Assembly: GCA_036245805.1 (NCBI GenBank) | Contig: BTRK01000002.1 | Coordinates: 4,460,689-4,524,688 of the forward strand | DNA from: Pristionchus mayeri | Lineage: Eukaryota; Nematoda; Chromadorea; Rhabditida; Neodiplogasteridae | Reading direction: 5' to 3' | DNA length: 64,000 nucleotides | Part shown: piece by piece, positions 50,111 through 60,302 of the stretch | Layout of the letters: each line of letters starts with the position of its first letter | Position numbering within the stretch: position 1 is the first letter of the stretch | Position numbers and translations under genes: made by a program | Notes under the pieces: model-generated | Database searches by the model: none | Told to the model about the DNA's origin: nothing | Seen by the model: only the letters and a program-made list of their open reading frames with translations

Positions 50111-52185
50111 ACGGCCTCATATGTTGTTGTCTCGTATGTATTGTGTGATTTCTATCCGAATAAATATGGTATGTTCGCCAAATATTCAAATAGAACCTAC
50201 AATGAGTCACCCACATAAGCGTAATTTGCCTACCCACGTTTGCCCTTCGTGTGGGAATGAGGAATAGTGGGCGCTAGTGGAGGAAATTAAGGCGCTCATC
50301 TCTTCTGAGAAACGTGGGGATTGCCGTAATGTAATTCAGAAATGCAACGGACATCCACATGTTTCTCAAAAGACACGGGGTTTCTCAGAGTAGGCCAGGT
50401 ATAGTGTGCGCTCTCTCATCGTTCATGCGGGCGAAAGAGTGCGCAGAATGAAGAGATTGGCCTCAAGACCTCATTGGCCTTGTTTGACTTCATCGACGAC
50501 TCAGATTGTCCCGCGGGAATTGCGATGTCTGCCCCAATCCCATTAAGGAGAGAAACATACGAGGAAATGGGCAATGTGAGAAAAAGTCATCGCTTCTCTA
50601 GACCGATGACCAGAAAGGGATGCTAATGTTGTTTTTTCGAGGTCATCCAATGCGACATTATCGCCCACAAAGTCCCTCTCATGGTTCGGTAATTGAGGAA
50701 ATTAAACTGATCATCCCTATTTCCTTGAAATGTGGCACATATTTCCAGGGGGACATGTCAGCCGTACTAATTCAATTCAGAAAGAAAAGTATTAAGAACA
50801 TGTCGGTTTCGAAAAATTATTGAACCGAACTTAAGCGTGACCTTCACTTTTTGTGGTGAATCGAGATAAATATGAAAAAGTAAAGGAAAAACTAAATATG
50901 AAACAAAGTTATGTCTTCTACGTTTTTTTTACAGAGGAACATACACGATTCGGTTGATCGATGCGTACGCATCCATTGCACATAGGAACAGGCCCAACAA
51001 GCCAGGTCCAAATGGTACTGGTATTTAGCAAAAGGAGTAAAGGGAAGGCCGGCTGGCAACTGAGTGATAAACTGTCGATATATGTTATGGAAACGAGTTA
51101 GCCAATCATAAACTGAAATGAAGACGCTCCTGTGATTATGCAACGTGTTCATGTGATGATAAACCAATTTTGCATACTACAATTCATCGCTATTGTGCCA
51201 TTACGTTACATATTTTTTTCCGAATGCATTCTTTTGAAAACTAAATATTACGGTGGAACCTGCAATTGATCACCCATGCCAGTATAATTAGCCTGCACAC
51301 TCTAGCTTTTCATGTGGGAAAGAGGAAGGATGCGCGAAGGAAATAAATGCGCCGATCTCTTCTGAAAATGTAAGTCTAATGCAATTCGGAAATGCCCCAG
51401 ACGCCCACATGTTTTTCAGGGTTAGTTGTTGAAGGGACGACATCACAAGAAATGACTCTCTTTCTTTTCGTGGTTTCCCATCGCCGTTGAAAGAGTGCGC
51501 AAAATGAAAAGAGTAGTTTGACCTCATGGTCCACTCAGACGAGGAAATTGCGATGACTGCCCACGCTCTCCGTCTCATTAAGAGGAGATGGTGAAAAAAA
51601 ACGAGGAAATGGCCAAAGGCGAGAAAGGACCTTCCTCTCAAGAATGATGGCCAAGAAGGGGGTGCTAATGCGTTTTTCGTCAGCATCGCACATGCTAACC
51701 GCGTGAATCGCGCACTAGAATCAGTTTGAAAATCATGGTGGGTTTGAATTCGAATTGGAGGAAGAATAATGGCGCATGACTACTAGAGTTCGAAATTTAG
51801 GTCACCGACTCATATAACTTAAAATGGATATCCCATGTCAGCGTGATTAGCGTTTTATGATAGTCGTGCCCCTCCTCCCTGCACGTATCCCTCCCAGAGG
51901 GTTTTCGCATCCTTCGTGTGAGGGAGAGAGGTGTAGCTTGAAAGAACATGCAATCCTAGGTGAAAGAGAAGAACTTCAAGTATGCCCTATTTTTCAAATC
52001 TCAAACATGGTCGTCGTGTGGGAGGTCATCGCCCACGCTGTTCGTCTCATCTTGAATCGGTAATTGAGAAAATTAAATGCACATGGCCCTTCTTTTCGCG
52101 AAAACGTGATGATATTGCACAATGTAAATGTGTTATTCGCTAACAAACATACTGTTTTTTTCGATACGAATAATGGGCTTGAATT

Positions 52186-53152
52186 AGGTTGTTGCAACAT
52201 GAATTAGGTTGTTGCAAAAGTCCTGTGGAATTTTGATATTTTGCCTTCCATCTTCCTGTTGGATTGATCGATGAACTTCGGGATATTGATTACTAATGAG
52301 GCCTTGCATACTCTTTCATAAGCGCACCCTATCAGCATTGCCTAATCGGAGAGGCGAGAACAGGATACAGTTAAAATTACTAAAATTCATCCATCGAAAA
52401 CGACACATTTCTCAATATTCTGTTTCCTCTGAAGCATGAACGCTCAATTCCTGGTGGTTATTTGAAGCTCCCATCTTTACCCTATAAATACTTTTTCTCA
52501 TGGATTCTGGAAGTTACATCCTTTCGAGGAATGTGTTGATCTGCATATATTGTTGCATTTCTGTGTTGATTTTTCATATTTCTGAAAAATAAGAAATTCA
52601 AAGTTTCTGAAAGGGAGAAGAAGCAGGACCCAATATTTTTTATGAGAATATAGCCTCTTCGTATGTGCATACAGCGTACACATGACGGAGCCTGCATGCT
52701 TGGTCTTCCGTTCAGAAAATCAGTTATAAATCACATGTAGCCGGGGTCTACTCATATTTTTGTTCTCATTAGCTGTGGCGCGAAGCGCCACAACATTTGG
52801 GGCCAGCCCCCAACAGTCATTTGGTTCAAACCCACTCACATGACAGGTCTAACCTATTTTTTGAAAGAACATACTTCTCACCTAACGTTATCAAGATATT
52901 TCATGAATTTCCCCTTCAAATATCTAGATAAATACATTTACAGCTAAATTTTGTGCATTTTTTTGCAATTGGGTTAATCATAATTGCTTGCGTTGGTTGC
53001 AAGATCGGTTTGATTGAAATATGTGTGAACAAAGTTCAAGCATACCCCTAAATAATACTATGTTTGTTGGTCATTGAGATTTGAGACACGCGAGTTATGA
53101 TCGTTCAAAGTATGGACACAAAAACCACAAGACTTTTGCAACAGCCTAATAG
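52186..53152. mobile_element. Mariner-like element remnant
   Basis: TTAGGTTGTTGCAAAAGTCC at the left (the end motif is doubled, 52186 and 52205) faces the inverted end ACTTTTGCAACAGCCTAA at the right. TTAGGTTG.TGCAAAAGT is the known mariner terminal repeat style. No transposase frame or D,D34D motif is visible, so it is non-autonomous or decayed. Confidence 0.7.
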
Positions 53153-53910
53153 TTTAATTATTGACGAAAAGTCGAGATTAATCAAAATGATATTCCAAAA
53201 TCCACGAATGACAATGATTTGTAGCGATACGAGTTTTTGTGTTTGTTTCGCAGCAGGAATGAAAACAATACTCTGCATAAAGGTATCTCAAGGGAAGAAG
53301 TTTGTGATTGTGTGTTTTTTCGTCGATACAATTCCATCCCGGACCAGAAGTGATACTATACTCATGTTATGATTATATGCATCCAATTAACTTGTTTTTT
53401 ACTATGGATATATTCTATAGAGCACAATGCAGTGTTCACGTCAGCGTAATTAGCCCTCGAAATCCTTCAGTTGTGAAGGACGAATGACGAGTTCTAATGA
53501 AATGCATTTGCGTCATCGAACTCTACGTTGAAGCGTATATATTAGTCTAAAGCAATCCGGGAAAGTCCCAGACGTACACATGTTTCTCACGCCGCCACAT
53601 GCTCCTCATTTGCCCTTCTCTCTATCTCTATCTCCATCGATGCCCCGAAAGGGTGCTAATGGACTCATTCCCTTGCGTCTCTCGCGCTAATCACGAGGAT
53701 TCCACGATTGTAGCATTGAAGCACATGAAACGAAGAAAATGAAGGAAGGGGAGTGATCGACAATGATCAACAACTAGTGGCGGGAAGCGGGAATGAGGGG
53801 TGACATTTGTGATCCTCAGGAATCATATTTGTACCCTCGAATTATCGCTCTACTCTCACATTAGTGTACTGATCTCGTTCGCCAATACGAAATATAATTA
53901 GGTCCAAGTG

Positions 53911-54060
53911 ATAACTACCGTTTCAGACACGTTCCTGCACATATTCCACGTGATTCTGAAGGATCAATTCATCGAGAAAACATTACTCTGCACGCTCTTA
54001 GCATTATGTGTGTATCACCTCGTTGGTGAGAAGAATAGAGTGGTACAAACACGACTGTAG
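53911..54060 (+). pseudogene. Duplicated globin-type last exon, copy 3, decayed
   Basis: A frame reads TFLHIFHVILKDQFIEKTLL ... YHLVGE, resembling PFIHMAQEILQDRFNDKAES of the globin last exon. A TTTCAG overlaps the start and the N-terminal part is lost. It sits upstream of the UNC-93-like gene, as copy 2 sits upstream of the UNC-93-like fragment. Confidence 0.6.
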
Positions 54061-54147
54061 TACCCTTTATTACCCGAGCTTGCAGCCACTATGTACTCTA
54101 AATTTCGAATTTTCAATATGCACTGACCTGGTCAATAAATGGTTTCG

Positions 54148-54643
54148 TATATACAGTACGTGCTAATCGCCTTGGTCATGTGCGTGCGCGGCGCTGCGCG
54201 GCGGAGCGCGGCTTGCGCGGATTGATTTTTCGTAAAGAATATTGCTTTTCACGATTCGAACCTATTATTTTCGAATTCTCCGTAAAATTTCGCATCGGAA
54301 GGACTATTCATTCATATTTTTAGAAAAAGAAATCAATATTTTGAATTCTGTAATGCTGCAACCTACCGTAATCCCAGTTTGCGATACTGTCGCTATCGTA
54401 AAGTGAGATTACGGTAGGGTGCAGAAATTCCGCATTCAAAATATTGATTTATAAATATAAATATATCTTTAAAAATATGAATGAATACTCCTTCCGATGG
54501 GAAATTTTACGGAGAATTCGAAAGTAATAGGTTCGAATCGTGAAAAATAATATTCATCCCGCAAAATCAATCCGCGTAAGCCGCACGCCGCCGCGCAGCG
54601 CGGCGCACGCACATGGTCAACGCGATTAGCACGTACTGTATAT
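54148..54643. mobile_element. Fold-back element 6
   Basis: ATATACAGTACGTGCTAATC at the left is mirrored by GATTAGCACGTACTGTATAT at the right. GC-rich arms (GCGCGGCGGAGCGCGGC...) and a central CCTACCGTAATC/GATTACGGTAGG hairpin complete it. Confidence 0.92.
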
Positions 54644-54685
54644 GCGTCCGATTTGATGGTATGCACCGAATGACGACCTCTGTGA

Positions 54686-56563
54686 ATTAAGAGACCCTCC
54701 ACGAGAGAACGTAACAACTGTGAATGGCCCTCGGATGGCTAAAAAATCGATAATTCCCGTACTTTTTTTCTGAAGTGTAGTCCCCTAGTACTGATTGACG
54801 GCCGCAATAACTAAGGCTGGGGGTCGATTTTGGAAAAGTTTTGGTCGCTCCCCTATTTTGGGGTCGAAAAATTGACTTTCTCAAAAATACATCAAATATA
54901 GATTTTCTGGTGTATTTTGATGCGTAGAAACCGAATTTCAACATTACACAGCGAGAAAAAAACGAAAATTTCGATCCGAAAGTGCACATAAAGTGCCATA
55001 ACTAATTTTAGAATAATATGAATTTGGGTCATTGACAATTTCGGAATCTTGAGGTGATGTGGAACTTCCACCATTTTTTTCAGAATTTTAAAAATGGACA
55101 TATTGCGACTTTTTCGACACTGAAGTTGATCATCCATGCTGAAATTGAAGGAATGTGAAATTGCAATTTCATAAATATGACTCCTATGTTTTCCCAACTG
55201 ATAGAAAACTCGTTATAATGGCTAAATCATTCATTTTGACGATTCTCTATGCATTTTGATCCGCGAAGTTGCCGAAATTCGCGATTTTCACATCATTGCA
55301 CAGAGTTTGGATAAATATGTTGACGTCATCTCACGTCTTTAAAAAGTCGTATTGTTAACTCTGAGTTATTTTGTATGTTACTATTACTATTTTCAGCAAT
55401 TTCAGTGGCAATTTGAAGTTTTGGACGTTCTGATATCATGAAAATTTTATAATTTCGTCTAAAATTATCGATTTTTCGAGCATATCTCCTTTATATCAAG
55501 ATTTGAAGAGTTAGCATATGAAAATTCGGCTTCAGCGAGTAAAAATACATCAGAATAGAGCTTTTAAGGGCACGAAAAACAAAAAAAATGAAATTTCGAT
55601 TTTCAGGAAATTGCAGAAAAAAATATTTTTAAAAAATCATGAAATTATGAGTGTATCGTCCATTCTGATGTATTTTTACTCGCTGAAGCCGAATTTTCAT
55701 ATGCGAACATTTCAAATCTTGATATAAAGGAGATACGCTCGAAAAATCGATAATTTTAGACGAAATTGTGAAATTTTCATGATATTAGAACGTCCAAAAA
55801 TTCAAATTGCCATTGAAATTTCTGAAAATAGTAACAATAACATACAATATTACTCATAGTTTACAATACGACTTATTCAAGAGGCGATATGGCGTCAAAA
55901 TAATTATCCAAACTCTGTGCAATGATGTAAAAATCGCGAATTTCGGCAACTTCAGTGTTCGCGGATCAAAATGCATAGAGAATCGTCAAAATGGATTTCG
56001 TGAATGATTTGGCCATTATAACGAGTTTTCTATGAGTTGGGAAAACATATGAGTCATGTTTATGAAATTGCAATTTCACATTCCTTCAATTTCAGCATCG
56101 ATGATCAACTTCAGTTTCGAAAAAGTCGCAATATGTCCATTTTTAAAATTCTGAAAAAATTGGTGGAAGTTCCACATCACCTCAAGATTCCGAAAATGTC
56201 AATGACCCAAATTCATATTTTTCTAAAATTAGTTATGGCACTTTATGTGCACTTTCGGATCGAAATTTTCGTTTTTTGCTTCTAGTTTTTTTCTTTCGCA
56301 TTGTCTTGCTGTATAATGTTGAAATTCGGTTTCTACGCATCAAAATACACCAGAAAATCTATATTTATGTAATTTTGAGAAAGTAAATTTTTCGACCCCA
56401 AAATAGGGGAGCGCCCAAAACTTTTCCAAAATCGACCCCCAGCCTTAGTTATTGCGGCCGTCAATCAGTACTAGGGGACTACACTTCAGAAAAAAAGTAC
56501 GGGGATTATCGATTTTTTAGCCATCCGAGGCCTGTTACGTTCTCTCGTGGAGGGTCTCTTAAT
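54686..56563. mobile_element. Long fold-back element 7 (about 1.9 kb)
   Basis: TTAAGAGACCCTCCACGAGA at the left is mirrored by TCTCGTGGAGGGTCTCTTAA at the right. The arms of about 930 bases stay highly similar (GTAGTCCCCTAGTACTGATT, GGCGCTCCCC-type and TTCCACATCACCTCAAGATT blocks) and meet near 55624. Mirror-image frames of 80-100 codons in the two arms follow from the duplication. Confidence 0.92.
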
Positions 56564-57003
56564 GTAAATTTAACTCGATTTATTGCCCGTATTCGATCGG
56601 GCTCAGTTCCTCGCCGCCGGTGTGCATGCACATCATGTCACAAACGCCACGATCGGCACCGACAATAAAAGTTCCACAATCATTCCGAATTGATGAATAC
56701 ATCGATTCGTAATGCATGCATCATTCAGTCACCACGCAAACTACAATCATGCGGCGCTCATCATGCTCACCCGGAAATCACCCTATCTACTTTCTGACCG
56801 CGCTATAATTTATGCGAATCATCAAGAGATGACGATTCAACGCGTTCAAAATGAGTGAGCGCTCGGATTATCGCAAGTTCACAAAACTTTGATCTGCGAG
56901 AGACATTGACTGTTTTAGTTTAATCAAGTAAATTTGGTCTGAATATTTGTTTATTTTTACGTACATAACTATTTGTTTTGAACATTTTGTGGAACAGTCA
57001 GAT

Positions 57004-60000
57004 ATGAACGACTACCTCTACGACCTTCTCTGTGCGACCATGTTGGGTGTTGGAAGCATGTGCATGTTTCTGGGTAAGGTATTTCTTCAATTGTTAGATA
57101 TTGGCTTAAAATGATAGCGTTGAGGTTACGACACCTCGGCAACTCTAGTAGAATCGGTGCTTCGCTCGGTACACGAGCGTGAGCCAGCGACAATAGATGC
57201 ACATGCCGGTTATAATGGGTAATTTGGAGCGATTTTAGTTTCTTCTTGATTTAAAGTATGCATAACCAAACACCACTTTCCTGCTAATTGGTAAATACAT
57301 ATTTGCAGCACCGCCGTGTGTATGGCGCTGCTTATTGCCATGTCCTTAGTCTCTCCATGGACTCTGGGAGTGCTCGGATCGAAGGTTTGTTTGCAATTAA
57401 AAAAGGGTTCCCACGAGTCTCGCGAACAACAAACTGACACCATGAGGTTATAGAGGGCGCTGTTCCGATCATAAATCAATTGTTTTTAAGTTGAATAAAT
57501 GTCTACAAGTTGCAAAATTAATTTCCAAAGTTCATTGAAAATGCAGGCAAATTTAAAATATTGTAGCCATTCTAGCCGTTGATTGAGAAAACGGCCGCTG
57601 GATTCGGAAAATACGGAATTTCGAGATGAACACAGCCTTACACTACGTTCTTTAGCATGCGTTTTCTTCGTTATTATTGAATTTAATGGATTTGTAACGT
57701 GAAAACATGGAATGTGCTATATAGTGTTATGCAATTTACATAAAAATATAGATGAATTTGGCAAATTATGCGTTGCGCAAAATTTAGCGAAAATCACCGT
57801 ACAGTGCTCAACATGCAGTACAGTCGTTGTGAGAGTCCATGATTTTGCTTATGGGAACGCTTTTTTAATGGTGTTTATAATATAATTCGATATACACACT
57901 TTTTACTGATGTAAAAAAAGTGAAGGCCCGAATTTTGTGAACCATAAATTGGGAACCACCGAATGGGAACTGCCATTTCCGAACTATTCATTTTGTATCC
58001 ACCGGTTTCGGAACGGCGTTTGGCGAGGTCACAATTTCAAGAAATTCAGGGATCCACCCTTCTCGGTTCAATATTGTTCACGGCTCATCTCAGCACTTTT
58101 TTCTACGTTCATCATATTCCATTCTACGTCTCGTGTGCAGGCATTGACATTGGATACGCGCGTTAGTTTGCGTATTGTGATCTCGATTTCGAAATTTGCA
58201 ACATCAGCTCAATTCGATGAAAGCATCAACATCCGAGGTCTTTTCAGTATTCTACTCGGGCATTGGCGCTTACGTTACGGAACACTCAACACAAAATACA
58301 ATCGGAAGAAATTCTGAAAAAAAAAGTACGCCCTCACAACGAGGTTTGCTAAATGTGGTTTCCTACGGTACATGTCGTACAGATATTATCTAAATGAGGA
58401 TGTTTTTACGATTGTGAAACAAATGACACTAATTTTAATTGCAGTTTGGCCGGTGGAGGTCTATTGGTTCTGTTCACGTCTTCCCGACATTCGGATGTTT
58501 CAAAATACATGAATCGTTCAACTATAAACACAGTAATTCGGGTATATTCGGAAAGCGATATTAGATGATTTTGCAAATTATTTCGCGGATATTTGGGTTA
58601 AATTCCAGCAATGTATGATCTCAGGGTGATGTATTATGCATTCACTGCGGCGGCTCTATTATCGAATATCATTTTCGTCTTCTTGCCTTCTCAAGCGGTC
58701 CAAAATTCACTTGCGAAATTAAATGATCACAAGAATCGGATTGGACTAGCAGATCAAATCAGTAAGTACATTAGGAAAATTAAATAAAAGAAAAATATAC
58801 AGCTAGCAGTGCTGCTGAATGAAATCGGAAATGCAAATACAAAACGTTGATTCAGAAGCCTTATTCTCTACGATGACTGAGAAGAGAATCGCCCTCGCAG
58901 GGCCGTTCTTCCTCTTCTTCGGACTCATGACTGGTCAGTATCAGGGGTGTGCAAAAAGTTTCCCGCACTCCTCATTTCCCGTGCTCTCTCACCAGGCAGA
59001 GCGACGAGAGAGCATGGGAAATGAGGAGTGCGGGAAACTTTTTGCACACCCCTGGTCAGTATCTAATAAAAGTTCTAACAAGATGTTGCTAAAATTACTC
59101 GTAGATACCGTAAGTAAAAACAATATGAATGTAAATGTATGCTATGAAAAATTTCAGCTTTCTGGATGAGCATTTTCTCTTCTACGCTATTCTGCACGCA
59201 AACATTGGCTAGTTTCACAAAGTGACAAATACACAATGGCCTAGCAGTGTTCTCCCGTGAGCACAGTCTCGAAGACGGGGTGTGCCTTTAACTTTACCTT
59301 TTTAACACATTGATCAAAAATGCAAATGATCGATTTAGTGGGCGCATTCGTCTCCATTGCTTCGAGGCATATTCATAATTTCGCGCTGATGCCTACGATG
59401 GTTATGGGTAAGGATTGCTTTCAATTCTCCAATCGGTCATGTATCTGAAATTTACCTTTGCTATTTCAGGCTCGATATCGTACCTCATTGCGATGAGTCT
59501 CTCCCTACTGTCAATTCCGTCCATCGCAACGCCCACACGCACCTGCGAACCGTCGCTATTGATTGAACCGAGGTGCCTCATATTTCCAAGATAACACTAT
59601 AACAATATCAAAATTGTCCTGTTCTCAGAATAATAAGCACACTGTACATTTAGCTGGCAACTCGCTCTGGTCATCGGTCTGCTACTGGGAATGACCGACA
59701 GTGCGTTGGCCACTGCACGGACTGTACTCTGCGCACGTCTCATTCCACATAAAATCGCTCATGTTTTCGGAATTTATTTCTAGATTTCTACCTCTTACAA
59801 ATTTTGAAAATTCTCACATTGTTTCAGTCAATCGCAATGAGCGCTCAGCTCTTTATCTCACCTTTCATCTCGATGCCGGTCCATTTCACACTCAAACTCA
59901 TATTTGGAGTCGCTGGATGTAAGTTGTGTTTAAAAATGATTAAAGAGTTGTAGAGTTGCTAAAGAGATCTGATTAAACCTTTATACATCGTTCAGTTGTT

Positions 60001-60051
60001 GCTTTCAACATGGCCCTGCGGAACTCCTCGAGTGAGGAGGTTTGCAAATAA
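57004..60051 (+). pseudogene. UNC-93-like MFS transporter gene, near complete but with lesions
   Basis: Exons about 57004-57073, 57125-57218, 57309-57384, 58050-58161, 58248-58325, 58445-58564, 58625-58761, 58856-58933, 59158-59211, 59339-59407, 59470-59572, 59654-59783, 59828-59928 and 59996-60051 encode a polytopic UNC-93-like protein. Family blocks include GVGSMCMFLGYDTSA, HEREPATIDAHAGYNG, LFYSGIGAYVTEHSTQNTIG, VYSESDIR-VMYYAFTAAALL, LAGPFFLFFG, FWMSIFSSTLF and ALVIGLLLGMTDSALA. UNC-93 proteins are membrane proteins known as ion-channel regulators; a role here is inference. Four problems suggest decay: a frame mismatch after a nine-A run at 58317-58325, a GT-to-AT donor after IR (58565), a TAG in the segment aligned with transmembrane helix 8, and an ATTT duplication at about 59778. 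Cryptic splicing could still rescue some. A hAT MITE sits eight bases inside one intron. Confidence 0.75.
58942..59054. mobile_element. 113-bp hAT-type MITE with 8-bp target duplication
   Basis: CAGGGGTGTGCAAAAAGTTT through CTCATTTCCC is mirrored to GCACACCCCTG. GTCAGTAT flanks both sides exactly (58934-58941 and 59055-59062). CAGGG..TGCAAA ends plus an 8-bp duplication are hAT hallmarks. The insertion is immediately after a splice donor of the UNC-93-like gene. Confidence 0.97.
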
Positions 60052-60302
60052 CAACAATAATACTATCAGCGTTCATTTTCAGATCTAACGTAGCATCAAC
60101 GAGGATAATTGTGTGTGATGCTCGAGATTCACATTGTGTGAATAACTACTATAATATTGAATGGTACTCGAAGCACAACTAAAATAAATTTAAATAATCT
60201 TCTTTATCGACATTATTTTTACAAATGTTGCTGAGAATCAAGCTAAATCATTATGCACATCTCACAAACCGATCTGAATAAGCATCATGTGCAATTCACA
60301 GT

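Larger units (their letters stand above)
46440..53760. repeat. Dispersed repeat family, at least five copies
   Basis: Blocks recur in the same order. CACCCACGTCAGCGTAATTA and GCCTACCC come first, then AATGCAATTCGGAAATGCCC and CCACATGTTTCTCA. A hairpin-MITE-like CACTCTCTCATC follows, then ATACGAGGAAATG and GGGTGCTAATG. Copies start near 47575, 48695, 50200, 51265 and 53425, with fragments near 44300, 46440 and 63600. Spacing is irregular (1.1-2.2 kb). No coding frame is shared by all copies. Confidence 0.75.

Noticed and set aside
51288..51686. 132-codon minus-strand open frame
   Set aside because: It covers a copy of the dispersed repeat family; the frame is not kept in the other copies.
54892..56285. 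Mirror-image open frames of 80-100 codons on opposite strands
   Set aside because: They are the two arms of fold-back element 7; matching frames follow from the inverted duplication and do not show selection.
57937..58317. 126-codon plus-strand open frame
   Set aside because: It overlaps UNC-93-like exons 4 and 5 but mostly in the wrong frame; the spliced frame matches the family instead.
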